Positions 22,801 through 33,373 of a stretch of DNA of 64,000 nucleotides are shown here, piece after piece (position 1 is the stretch's first letter; each line of letters starts with the position of its first letter). Made by a program: the position numbers and the translations under genes. Where the stretch lies: the NCBI GenBank assembly GCA_963675135.1, contig OY776133.1, positions 39,401,494 through 39,465,493 on the forward strand, in the 5' to 3' direction. Source of the stretch: Galeopsis tetrahit (Eukaryota; Streptophyta; Magnoliopsida; Lamiales; Lamiaceae). The notes beneath the pieces were generated by a model, which saw nothing but the letters and a program-made list of their open reading frames with translations, ran no database searches and was not told the origin of the DNA.

Positions 22801-23490
22801 TGTTGTAACATGTTTATTTTTGTTGAAATTTTGGAGTTTTTTGTTGTTGAAGAATGGTGTTTGTTTTGGTGTTGGTGGGGATAATTATGTGGAATAGAAG
22901 GGGTGGATGTACTCATCTTCATTTTTTTCATAAATTTTACTCTAGGGGTATATGAGACATTTCACATGTTCTAAAAGATTAAAAAAATGTTTGGTGGGTG
23001 TACTCATAGGAAATCCGGGTGCATTTAGCCGCGCCCCCATTTTAATATGATGGGCCTCCCTCCTGTAAGCAATGATTGGGCTCAAAAATCTTCATTCCCC
23101 TCCAATAAATGAGCCCAGATGAGTATATAAATGGCCCCCTATTCAAAAGTTGCTGCTTAGTTATTTTCAATTTGTTTCTCACGTACAACTTCTTGATTGA
23201 TAAAATGACCTTGCAATTTTTGGGCCAATTAATTAAATGGGCCATCAATTAAATTGTTGGCCCAAATAATTTACTTCAACTTCATCTCAATTTATTTCTT
23301 ATTGACTCCACAATATTATTGAGACGTGCTTTGCTCCAAATGTGCTCTTTTTTCTATAAAAATATCAAACCACACACTTTCTCCAAATCAAGTGCAATTA
23401 GTCAATTTAGTGTAAATAATGCATGAAATCCTATAAAATTATGCAAATTAAATACATGAATTTCAAGCAATTTTCACACTAATCAATCAC

Positions 23491-24939
23491 GAAGGAACTC
23501 AACAATTATAACCAACGCCAGAAATCGATTCGCCGAAACAGAGATGGAAGACTCAAACAACTGCCGGCGAAATTCCGCGAACAAACAGAACCACCCACGC
23601 CCGAAAATCAAATCAAAATCCCATTCACAAAGAGACTAAACAATAACCCAAAAAGCAAAAAGAAAGCTTCGCAAGAAACCAACATCGAACAAAAACAACA
23701 AATAAGCAGCTACATACCAATCGATCAAAGTCATCACCAAAAGCAACACCGCAACAAGAACAACTGACTAAAAAAACCAATAATCGCCGGTAATCCAACA
23801 CCGCCAAACTAAAATGCCACAAACAGCCGACACAAAATCACGCCGGAGCCACCGAATCACGAGTATGAATAGAGAAATATAACTATATACAATAAAAAAA
23901 TACGGCGTTAATCCAAAATTCTTCTGTTAAAGTATGAATAGAGAAATATATTTACACCGTATCTGAGAAAATTCAACTGAATCAAAGCCAAAAGTATATT
24001 GGAACAAATCTGAGACAAATTAGAACGTATCTTACCAAAAAGATTCAATGAAAAGGATAAACACATAAAAAAAATTACAGAATTCTGAAATTGCAAGGAA
24101 GCCCACTACATTATGTGAGTATGTGGGTCTAACCAACAAGCAAATGCAGCAGAGTTCAATGGCCTGAATTTCACCACTTAGAAAATTCATCGAACACCTA
24201 ATCAACATATATAGACTGAGTTTGCATAGTGCTCTTGCAGCAATTCAAAACATCCTTCACGTATTACACTCACAAAAATTGATATCAACAAATAAATGTA
24301 CTCCATCTATGACTTGGAGGTTGTTCAAGGAGCATTTATTCGAATTGAATGGGGAATTATTTCTAATTTTCTTAATTCATAAGAAGTCAATTGAAGTATT
24401 CATCAGGAATTTCATTATCGATTTGAGATGCCGTGTTTTTTTTTTTTTTTTGAATATGAAACATGACACGTGTCATCCACCCAAAGTGTGGAATAGTAGA
24501 TGAAAACACCATTTTGGAACAGAAAATCCGAGCTGATTCTAATGTATTCAAATCAGGTACAAATAGAAATGTAAATTAAATAGAATTAATTCCAAATTTC
24601 AATACTACAACTAGCTTCTCTATTTTGTTGTAAGAAATGAACATTAATCGATCAACTTTGAGAATCATATTTAATATGTCAATACATCGCATATCTTGTG
24701 GGAAAGTCCCTCCTGAAGCAAGGAAATTTAAATTGTCAAACCAAGAGAAACACTTTCATAGAATTATAACAATCGAAATTATATATATAAAGTTTATAAG
24801 CAACAAATAAAATAATAATATAAATATTAACAACCCAGGCTATTTAATCATTAGTTTTAGTATGTTATTCACACTGAGGCCTTGGTAGAATGCAATCAAG
24901 AATATTGACATTAACATACCGTCGATGTCGTTATCTCAA
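23491..24939. other. Noncoding stretch
   Basis: A-rich sequence related to 20006-20473, then AT-rich DNA. A poly-T run at about 24435-24451 may mark a small inverted retroposon end. No gene seen. Confidence 0.45.
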
Positions 24940-25950
24940 AAAAAAAAAAAGGCACATCATTAGCCTTTAATACATCACTGAGATGTGTTACTATGTTACG
25001 AACACGTCTTATTAAATCACGATTCACCTTAACCATGTTATTACCTGCATCATTGTAAGTTGGTGTACAAGTACCACCACGTCCACCACCAAAGCATGTT
25101 GTGACAACTATGAAAATGAGTTTTGACGGATTGTGTATAATATTATTTATCCAACAAACATTATCTCTCATTGCTTGAAGTGTTTGGTCATAATAAAAGA
25201 GTACCCCTTTAAATCGATATCACTAAACTTTCATGGTCATAACTTTTTTTTCATAAAGGCAACTCGTTCACTACTCTTCATCAACGCCAAATGAGTTTCC
25301 AGATAATCCTCATAAGATTTACTAAAAATTACAAATAAAATTAAGAATTAGAACTAATTCAATAAATATTATTAATGAAGAAAAAAAAAATTTAACTTCC
25401 TCTCAAGACTTCAAACAAACTCCCCCTCACCCCTAACTATCAAACTAAAAAAGAGAAAAAAAAAAGTACCTTTGGTAGATTGCCGGCCATGTGATTAAGC
25501 CTTATACCTCGTTGGAACTCGAGACTAGCTTAAAATTCATTCCACACATAATCAATTCTTCACGCCCGGAATACAAATTATCGAGGGTCAAGGTTACGGG
25601 GTGTATACAACGCTTATCGGTAAGTATCAAGGCATGACTATCCGAATATATCTTGACAATCAAGTTGACTGCACCCCGTATAAGCCTGTAGAAATTGTTT
25701 GAAACATAATGATACTTAATCTTCTCCTCGAAAACTTTATAAACCATAACGACCTGATATATTGAATTTTTGAGAAGTGTTTAGACATGTTCTTGGTACG
25801 TCATCTTCGAGAACTCATGGACTATAATATTGATCTTGGAATTCAGATCATCTTCACCTCATTTCTTTTTAGGACCATTCCCATATTCATATACCTTATC
25901 GTATGCATACTCAATATGCATTGGAGTATTTTCCTTAATTAAATATTCAT
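24940..25950 (-). pseudogene. Unidentified decayed coding sequence
   Basis: On the minus strand, stretches with protein-like composition follow one another: a lysine-rich part (KENTPMHIEYAYDKVYEYG) near 25900, an 81-residue open piece at 25502-25747 (with NNFYRLIRGAVNLIVKIYSD and HPVTLTLDNLYSG), a SYEDYLETHLALMKSS piece near 25300, then QAMRDNVCWINNIIHNPSKL and TTCFGGGRGGTCTPTYNDAG near 25100-25000. They are separated by stops and at least one frame change. The order suggests one former gene. I do not recognise the family, and it may belong to a transposon. No function is proposed. Confidence 0.35.
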
Positions 25951-26229
25951 TACGATTCTTATCAGAAAGATCGTATTTATACTATTGTCGATAATTAGTT
26001 GGTATTGAAATTGAAATATTTTATAGTAGTACTTTCGATTATGTACAACGTCCTTTAATTTATATCAAAATATATATGCAACATGCAATATCAATATATT
26101 TTTTTTACTCCAGCAACAACTATACATAGTTACACTAATTTTTAAACTTTCCCCATTTTGCTATTTGAATAGTACTATATTGCACACAAGTTGCAATAAA
26201 AATAAACTGCACAAAAGAATGAGTGGTGC
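25951..26229. other. AT-rich noncoding
   Basis: Nothing recognised. Confidence 0.4.
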
Positions 26230-26815
26230 TTACTTCTGAAAAATGCGGCTGTGCAGACTTGAGTCAGTTTCTAAGCTTGCACATTTTCTAAGAATGATTG
26301 TGTTAGAACTTGTACTTCACCAACGGTTAGATTGGACAAGCTCACTGAACACCTTTTGTTGCAGGTAGAATGTTCTTTAATTCATTCAAGTCTTCATTCT
26401 TTAATGCTTCTAAGACTTTAATGCACATTTAGGCTTGATGGCTTTAATGCTTCATTAATGCTGTCCCTTGAGGCAGAAGCATTCAATGCTCTTGATCTTC
26501 AATACATCAACTTGATCTGATACATCACTTATCACAGCTGGTTAAACAGATCAGGTTACTTGCTTGAGCCTTGTGCATTCAGCCATGTTGTCCATTTCAG
26601 CAACTTTGTCTTCATGAGTTTCAGCAAACTTGATCTTAATAACAAAAACTATTAAGCTGCCTAACATACCAGCTTGGACAATTATCCTGAAAACTAAGAT
26701 CTCAACATTCCTGAGATTTTAGACTTAGGCATAATTTTAAACTGTCTCCACTATCCTGACTATCATCATTCAGGGGTTTTGGTATCTTAATCAAAATCAA
26801 TTCATTTCCCAACAA
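26230..26815 (-). mobile_element. Possible copia LTR fragment
   Basis: The plus strand ends ATTTCCCAACA at 26815, which is the complement of a TGTTGGGAAAT LTR start, like the copia LTR at 46080-47408. The body has similar CTTGATCTT and ACTTGATCTGATACATC-type words. The opposite end and the flank duplication are not found. The CACTA fragment follows at once. Confidence 0.35.
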
Positions 26816-26816
26816 G

Positions 26817-27376
26817 GTTAGGGTGGGTTCATGTCGGGTCGGTGTTGGTATCGGGTCGGGTTGGTGTGGGTCAGCCGACCCACAAGTACGGGTTGATTAG
26901 AGATCGTAATGATCGATCTCTAATTTGTAGACGCATTAGAGACCGTTTTTGAACCAGATGTTAAATGGGTTGAGAGACCAAATTAGAGACCGTTTTGAGA
27001 CTGACAAATTCGGTCTCTAATTTGCAGACCATCTTGAGACCGTATTTTACCCGATTAATAAACGGGTCGAAATGTTATTTGAGTCCGTTTAGAGACCGTA
27101 TATTACATTTTCTAAATTTCAGACCGTATTAGAGCCCGAAAAAAATTGGGCTGACTCATCATTTGGGACCGTTCTTAAACCGTATTAACGGTCTATAATT
27201 TATAGACCAAAAAAATGATCTATAATTTGAGTCCGGTACATGAAAACGGTCTCAAAATATTTAAAACCAACACTATAGTGACTAACCAAAAACAATCTCA
27301 AAACGGTCTCTAACGCGTCTAGAGACCATTTTTACGGTCTCTAATCGGTTGTTAATCAATTTTTTTTCTTGTAGTG
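26817..27376. mobile_element. CACTA (CMC/EnSpm) terminal region
   Basis: It ends TTTTTTTTCTTGTAGTG at 27376, the complement of the CACTACAAGAAAA terminus that defines CACTA elements. For 500 bp before it, AGAGACCG and CGGTCTCTAA-type words recur in both orientations, the usual subterminal array bound by the transposase. The left side starts with GTTAGGGTGGGTTCATGTCG, the same start as at 18619, so the two copies share an internal breakpoint. No transposase and no second CACTA end here. Confidence 0.85.
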
Positions 27377-27510
27377 AGCCTACGCCGCCGCTGCTGGAGA
27401 AGGGCGTGTTCGACCCCTCTTCTCTCCTAGCCGCTCCGGTCCTTCCTTTCCCAGCCACAAGGCCACCGCAGTCGTCTAGGTCGCCGCTGCCGCCGCTCGG
27501 TTCCATGTAC
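27377..27510 (+). other. GC-rich coding-like fragment next to the CACTA end
   Basis: Open in one frame from the CACTA end: EPTPPLLEKGVFDPSSLLAA and PVLPFPATRPPQSSRSPLPP. The composition is coding-like, unlike the AT-rich surroundings. I do not recognise it; it may be the N-terminal part of a host gene exon that the CACTA element hit, or a captured piece. Confidence 0.3.
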
Positions 27511-28508
27511 ATAAAAAAAAAATTGCATGTATACATACTGAATTTTACACTTATTAATGAGAATAATTTTTTTATCACTGGTTGCTTTAAATATAATGAA
27601 TGTTAATTATTTAATATTGCATAAACGTTCAGATGTACTTTACATTGTAGACAATGTGGTGTGTAGAAGATCACAAAAGAGCACATTGTCAATTCCTTGT
27701 ATATAAGTACACTTGATTCACAACTTAGATGGAATTGAACAATCCATTGGTAGAAGTTGAGGTGTAAGTCTCAGATTGGTTTATCTTGACCAAGAGATTA
27801 CACTAGTGCATTATGATGTGCTGAATAGGACCTATATAGAGGTAATTCTTCTAGATTGACTTAAGGAATGAAGAATTAGACCTTAGTGGTTGTTAATTTC
27901 TTAATCTTTGTCACTTGAATGAGATTGTCTGTAGTTAAGAAGTATTGCTTTGATTTATTGTGGGTAAAGAATCAATGTGATTCAATACTTTGTATTTTGG
28001 ACAATATTATTAATTGTAGGACAAATTACCAAAATTAATACAGAGAATCGTGTCTTGGAGTGTCAAGTTGATTATGTCCCCTTGGTGGGCTCAGAAGGTT
28101 TATCATATCAAATCTGATCAGTGAAATTTATTTCCGGTATGATAATAATGTTGAGCGGGGCAATAACATTAAGGGTCCTTTCACATAGTATTTTAACAAA
28201 AAATAAATATTTTTATTTATAGTTACAAAAAGGAGAAATTATAGATGCAAAAGTACATTTCTAACCTTATAATTTAATTAATGTCCATAAAACAATAGTC
28301 AACTACGATAAGTATACATCAGAATATTAAAGAAGAAAATTATACCTTAATATCTTCAATATAATTACGGCGATTAATTTGTTCAAATTAGCAATTAAAT
28401 GAAACTTTCTATATAAATTAATGTAGAGTTTTATGAATATGTTTCTAAACACTATTTCAATCATAAAAAACCAAAACAACTGCCTCTTCTCTTATTGTAC
28501 AACATAAA
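27511..28508. other. Noncoding stretch
   Basis: AT-rich. The block 27640-28180 is less AT-rich and looks like an old LTR-type repeat (TATATAAGTACACTTGATTC resembles a promoter region), but no termini are found. Confidence 0.4.
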
Positions 28509-28906
28509 ATGTCTCTTGACATCAACAACTGTGGATATGTAAGGTGATATTGCAATAGAAATGCAGTAGTCGTCTCGTCTTAAAAGAGTGAAAATGTGGG
28601 AAGAAGGTTCTTCGGATGCGATGCTTATTCTCTATGACAAAGTCTATTTTTATTCAATTATATATTAATGTTTTACTACGTATATACAAATATATATTAA
28701 TTTTGATAAAATTGCAGAGAGATGGCTTTTGCAGATTTTTCCAATGGATTGATCAACCACTATGTGAAAGAGGAAGAAATATTATTACTAGACTATTAAA
28801 GAAACTAAACGAAGAACGCGCAAAGATAATAGAACTGGAGGAAAAGTTGGAGTGCTTTCATCAGATGAATATTCAACTTCAGGATGAAATTAGGTCGTTG
28901 AAATAA
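28509..28906 (+). pseudogene. GRF-type zinc finger protein remnant
   Basis: Plant GRF-type zinc finger proteins are small, often with a C-terminal coiled coil or membrane segment; their role is mostly unknown. This is not the growth-regulating-factor family. First part (28509 to about 28635): MSLDINNCGYVR, stop, YCNRNAVVVSS, stop, KSENVGRRFFGCDAYSL. Then an intron-like AT-rich gap ending TTGCAG at 28717. Second part (28718-28906): RDGFCRFFQWIDQPLCERGR, then a heptad-like coiled coil (KKLNEERAKIIELEEKLECF). The order C...GRRFFGC...GFCRFF.W.D.PLC is the GRF zinc finger. The TGA and TAA codons in the first part make it a pseudogene. Confidence 0.75.
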
Positions 28907-29247
28907 GTCAATTTGAAAAATGGGGAACCAGATAAAGTTCAAATCATAATTATGCCTTGTTTGAAATTGGCAATAGTATTGTTTATTGGTTGGATATTCA
29001 AGATGGTACTTTGTAAAGACGCATATTCCCCCGATGTTTATGCGACATTGATGTTAGAATAATTTCAAATAATGGAAGTGGATTTGCACTGAGTATTTGT
29101 TATTTTAACCAAAGTCTTGTTATATGTATCCATTTCTGCACATGTACGTTCTATGCAGTGCATATTACACATATAGAACAACAGATGAAATTTATAATTG
29201 ACCACTGCATAATAGTAATCATATAATGCAGTATAATAATAATATGG
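28907..29247. other. Flank between the GRF remnant and the Ty3 element
   Basis: Noncoding; probably the former 3' flank of the GRF gene. It ends in the AACAT target site at 29248-29252. Confidence 0.45.
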
Positions 29248-29252
29248 AACAT

Positions 29253-30568
29253 TGATTCGAGTGGAATTTACACACTTTAGATGCACATGTGAAGCTCAAT
29301 TTGATGTTGATTTCATTGATTTATGGGGTGATTATCATTGTTTTGGTCGAAATAAGAGAAAGGTAGTGTTTTGTCGATTTTGTAGGTAAAACGATGAAAT
29401 TTGGGAGCAAAGCACATACCACAAGTGATTGGATCGGAAAGAGGAGTGAACCATAGGATCCGGCTCGAAAAATGGAGTGGAATAGCAAAAAGAATCGAGT
29501 CGATCGGAGGTCGGAAGCTCAAGATACGGAGGAACGAAGTTGGAGGACGAAAACGAAGGACGGAGCCAAAACGAAAGTTTGGCAACATACCCGCTCGGGT
29601 GAGCCACTATACCCGCCCGGCCGGGCGATAAATATTGAATTTTTGGCCAAACACGAAGGTTTGGCCCAGCCGGGCCACAATTCATGCAAGGACGCCACCA
29701 TTAGCTTTGGAATTTGATTCCTCACCATACAATAGTCTAAGCTTTCTTTTCTCTTCACTTTTTATTGCTTTTATCTTAGTTTTATTTGTAGTTGGATTAT
29801 GTTGTTGATTGGCTAGAACACTTTTGGTTCTAGGGCTATGTTTACACTTTGGATGATGTTTATGAATTAATTTCTTGTTTATTTGGTGGTTGTGTTGCTA
29901 TTTCTATTTGAATGCTTAACTTTCATTGCAAGACATGTTGTCAATGGCCATGATAATGAGGTTTATTTATTATTAATTGAAATTGTATTGAGAGATCTTT
30001 TTCATTAATCGTATTTAAGCATTCGACCCAATATTATTGTGAGCTCGAGAGATGATCAATTATTGGGAGGGTATTAGATGATCTTAGGACCCTTTTTGAG
30101 GTTTATTATGCATGCTAGGTAGAGATACTAGTTTGTATGATATTTCTCTTGGATTAATTGGATCGAGAGAACTTTTAATTCATTATTTCGTGATCAACCC
30201 TATAGTAATCAACACATCACCACTTAATTAGGCTTTTGATCATAAATTGACCCCTTAGTGTGACATATGCCTTGGAACCTACCTTTCCTTCTTTGAGTTT
30301 CAATCGTTTTCCACCTCGTTTTCTTGAATTGCATGCTATTTGATCTATTTTACATTACTCTTTTAATTGTTTACTTGTGATACTTGGTAGATAATTTAGG
30401 GGTAATCACACTATTCTCATTTAATCGATCGCGTCTATTTAGAATTCCGTCAACAAAATTCACTTTTATACTATACCTCCTCGTGGGATCGACCTCGTAC
30501 TTACTTCTCTACGATAGACACCGTATACTTGCGGTCGTTTATTCTAGTGTTGTAGAATACGTGAATCA
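29253..30568 (+). repeat. 5' LTR, deleted for its promoter region
   Basis: 1316 bp against 1655 bp in the 3' LTR. Two gaps account for it: about 65 bp in the CCCGGCCGGG-rich block near 29581, and about 275 bp at about 29682, which removes most of the GC-rich block and the TATAAATA box found at 35732 in the other copy. The other parts are nearly identical between the two LTRs. Confidence 0.92.
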
Positions 30569-30574
30569 AGTTTA

Positions 30575-30591
30575 TGGCGCCGTTGCCGGGG
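30575..30591 (+). other. Primer-binding site, tRNA-Asp
   Basis: TGGCGCCGTTGCCGGGG, 6 bases after the 5' LTR, is the exact complement of the 3' end of plant tRNA-Asp(GUC) with CCA, as I recall that tRNA. Confidence 0.92.
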
Positions 30592-30747
30592 AGGTTTTGT
30601 AGTCCTAGAGTGTAGGTTGATAGAATTTTAGTTTAGACATTTTAATTGCTTTCCTTATTTTGCAAAAATCCAAAAATATTCGTGTGTTTTACGTTGATTC
30701 CACTTGCAATTCTCACCTTCTCTTGAACTTTTGTCTAGACATGGCCT

Positions 30748-32040
30748 ATGATCACCCGAGCTAGGAGAGATCAACAAGTTTTGCTACCTCTAGACCCGGA
30801 AATCGAAGCTCGTTGTCCAAGACAAAACGCCGAAAGAAGAAGAATTGACTTAAAAGCCATGAATAGAAGAGAGAATCCAATTGTGGAAGAGGTTGAAGAG
30901 GAATTTGAGAATCAAGGGCCTAATGTAGAGGAAGAAGAGAGGGTACCAAGGGTGAATGAGGAACATGGACCTCAAAGAGTTTTGAGGGATCACATTCGTC
31001 CCATTCCAAGGCCGTACGGAGGAGCGGGTCGGGAACCCGTTGATGCACACAACTTTGAACTCAAGCCGGCCTTAATAGTCATGGTTCAAAACAACCAATT
31101 TAGTGGGCTTTCCAAGGAGGATCCTAACCTCCACTTGTCTCAATTCCTCGAGATAAGTGGAACGGTTAAGATCAACCGTGTTCCTCAAGACTACATCCGT
31201 TTGCAACTCTTCCCCTTCTCACTCCGGGACCGAGCAAAGCAATGGTACCTCTCTCTTGATTTGAGAACCATTGAGAATTGGGCCGACCTTGTTGATGCAT
31301 TCCTAATGAAGTATTTCCCTCCGAGCAAGACTATCCAAATCCGAGGGGAGATATCTTCATTTATGCAAGATGATGATGAGTCATTGGCCGAAGCATGGGA
31401 GCGTTTCAAAGACCTCATTAGAAGTTGCCCTCAACATGGTTTTTCAAGAGACCAATTAATATGCTACTTCTACAACGGTATGGATCACCGTACGAGAGGG
31501 ATGGTAGATGCTTCGGCCGGCGGAGGGTCATTGTTGGGAAAGACGACGGAAGAAGGTTATGTGCTCTTGGAGGAGATGGAGAAAAACTAGAACCAATGGC
31601 CATCCGAGAGAAGACAAAACCGAAAGATTGCCTCAACCCAAGATTTGGATGAGAATGCTAAACTATCCAACAAGGTGGATAAATTGATATCTCTTATGAC
31701 GGCTAAAGATTTAGTGGGGTCACGTGACGAGCAATATGAAGAAGCCCACTACATGAACAATCAAAGAGATAGGCAATTTAGAGAGAGAGGTTGGAACGAG
31801 AGGCAAGCCCGTGAGAGTCCTTCCAATCCAAACCAATATCATCCGAGTTTGAGGCAACATGAGAACTTTTCCTATGCTAACCCAAGGAATGCCATTCAAC
31901 CACCACTAAACTTCAATGTGAGGGATGAGATGATCATAGACCCCTCACCAAAGCCATCCTTGGAAGAAATGTTTGGTGCATTCATGGGAGAAACTAAAAA
32001 TTTCATGAGAGAGACTAAGAATAATGTGGCAAAGACTTGA
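30748..32040 (+). pseudogene. Ty3 gag polyprotein, interrupted
   Basis: Gag forms the virus-like particle. The frame starts ATGATCACCCGAGCTAG at 30748 and carries a long charged N-terminus, then the retrotransposon gag domain at about residues 95-230: NNQFSGLSKEDPNLHLSQFL, LFPFSLRDRAKQWYLSL, MKYFPPSKT and the WERFKDLIRSCPQHGFS block. A TAG at 31588-31590 breaks the frame; the same frame continues with NKVDKLISLMTAKDLV and a Gln/Asn/Arg-rich part until a TGA at 32038-32040. The following protease frame overlaps in another phase from 32024. A zinc knuckle is not evident. The frame could also open a little upstream at 30739 (ATGGCC), but that is out of phase. Confidence 0.85.
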
Positions 32041-33373
32041 TGAGCATGGTGAAATGATCAAGGATGTGACTACCCATATGAAAGCTATTGAGAAGCAAAT
32101 GGGCCAACTTGCCAACATCATTGGAAAGCAACACGTTCCGGGGCAATTCCTCTCTAACACGGAGCTCAATCCCAAAGAGCAATGCAAAGCCATAAAGTTA
32201 AGAAGTGGGACAAGCTACGAAGGGCCCAAGATGCCATTAGAGGAGGAAGTGGTAATGGCACCCGAGGGTGTTGACAAAGGAGATGGCCAAGTGAAAGAGA
32301 AGCAAGAAGAGAAAGAAGGGGAGAAGAAGAGTGGGGAGGCAATCCCTCCACGAAACAAAGGCAAGAATGTAGTGCCTCTCCCATACCCTCAACGACTCAA
32401 GAAGACGAGTTTGGATGCAAAGTTCGTCAAATTCTTGGAGATGTTAAAAAAGATACACATCAACATCCCATTTGCGGAGGCCCTTGAGCAAATGCCTCAC
32501 TATGCCAAGTTTTTTAAGGAGATTATGTCCAACAAGAGAAAGATGGTAGAATTTAAAACCGTGAACCTCACCGAAGATTGTAGTGCCATCATCCAAGCTA
32601 AGCTACCTCCAAAGCTTAGGGATCCCGATTCATTTACATTGCCTTGTGTGATTGGCAAGGAGGGAACCTATCGTGCTTTGTGTGATCTTGGAGCAAGCAT
32701 AAACCTCATGCCACTATCACTCTTCAAATCACTTGGCTTGGGAGAATTGACACCTACTACCATGAATCTTCAATTGGCGGATCGCTCCATAGTTTATCCT
32801 TTGGGAATGGTTGATGATGTGCTTGTCAAAGTTGGGAAATTCATATTCCCGGTTGATTTTGTGGTACTTGATATGGAGGAAGATAGGGCAATCCCCTTGA
32901 TCTTGGAAAGACCGTTCCTAGCAACGGGTGGAGCCATCATCAATGTACGAAACAGAGAGCTTGAACTACATGTTGGTGAGGAGAAAATCTCATTCAACAT
33001 CTACAAGGCCGTTAGATTCCGTGATGATGAGGATGAGGAGGAAGAGTATGTGTATTCCAAGGGAGATCACTTTCCAATGCCCATGAAAGAGAAGATGGAA
33101 GAAGAGTCCAAGATCAATATTGTGAAAGAGAACCCCAAGGTGGAAAACAAAGATTTGAAGATAGACAAGAAGGCCAAGTTTGGGGGAGTTTTCTTTAAAA
33201 ACTCCCCCAAATCAAGAAAAGCTACTTGTGCAAGTTTGGGGTTGAATGAGGCATCAACCTCCTATGATATGATTGAAGAGCCGGATGGGCTAGCTAGTGG
33301 ATGTTTTGATGGACTTAAGAAAGTTGTATGGGGAAAGAAGCCTAAGAGCAAGGATGATGATGGGGTGACTTGA
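32024..33373 (+). CDS. Ty3 aspartic protease (retropepsin-like), gag-pro C-terminal part
   Basis: Open for 449 residues with no stop. The N-terminal part (WQRLDEHGEMIKDVTTHMKA and a charged linker) continues gag in another frame. The central part has LPCVIGKEGTYRALCDLGAS then INLMPLSLF at about residues 215-245: the active-site triad is written DLGAS here, as in many plant Ty3 proteases. LADRSIVYPLGMVDDVLVKV, FVVLDMEEDRAIPLILERPF and LATGGAIINV follow, the retropepsin fold up to the second flap-side strands. The last 120 residues are Lys/Glu-rich. The ORF ends at TGA 33371-33373, where a pol region would be expected but is absent. It has no plausible start of its own; it must have been one frame with gag before a small indel near 32020. 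No host role. Confidence 0.8.
   Translation: MWQRLDEHGEMIKDVTTHMKAIEKQMGQLANIIGKQHVPGQFLSNTELNPKEQCKAIKLRSGTSYEGPKMPLEEEVVMAPEGVDKGDGQVKEKQEEKEGEKKSGEAIPPRNKGKNVVPLPYPQRLKKTSLDAKFVKFLEMLKKIHINIPFAEALEQMPHYAKFFKEIMSNKRKMVEFKTVNLTEDCSAIIQAKLPPKLRDPDSFTLPCVIGKEGTYRALCDLGASINLMPLSLFKSLGLGELTPTTMNLQLADRSIVYPLGMVDDVLVKVGKFIFPVDFVVLDMEEDRAIPLILERPFLATGGAIINVRNRELELHVGEEKISFNIYKAVRFRDDEDEEEEYVYSKGDHFPMPMKEKMEEESKINIVKENPKVENKDLKIDKKAKFGGVFFKNSPKSRKATCASLGLNEASTSYDMIEEPDGLASGCFDGLKKVVWGKKPKSKDDDGVT
33179..33211. repeat. Perfect 14-bp inverted repeat
   Basis: TTTGGGGGAGTTTT, a 5-base loop, and AAAACTCCCCCAAA, inside the protease reading frame. TTTGGGGGAGTT is also the core of the purine tract at about 33679. 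Confidence 0.92.

Larger units (their letters stand above)
21704..23035. mobile_element. Mutator-like element (MULE), non-autonomous
   Basis: Terminal inverted repeats of about 43 bp: left GGGCGCGGCTAAAGGCACCC then CTATGAGTACACCCAC; right is its complement, reading GTGGGTGTACTCATAGG then GCATTTAGCCGCGCC. A 9-bp target duplication CCCATTTTA lies at 21695-21703 and 23036-23044. The size is 1.33 kb with no transposase. The left interior is GC-rich and repetitive and ends in CCAG|GTAGGA, a splice-donor-like site; the right interior is a T-rich repeat array. The composition and donor site fit a captured gene 5' end (Pack-MULE), but I do not recognise a source gene. Confidence 0.88.
20474..23485. 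mobile_element. Solo LTR, split by a MULE
   Basis: The element begins TGACTTGG, ends CACACTAATCA, and is flanked by the 5-bp duplication ATCAC at 20469-20473 and 23486-23490. Excluding the nested MULE and one copy of its 9-bp duplication, it is about 1.67 kb. No primer site, gag or pol lies inside, so it reads as one LTR left by recombination. A related piece of the same LTR family is visible at about 39290-39436, continuing past the Helitron at 41973. I cannot tell Ty3 from copia. Confidence 0.75.
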
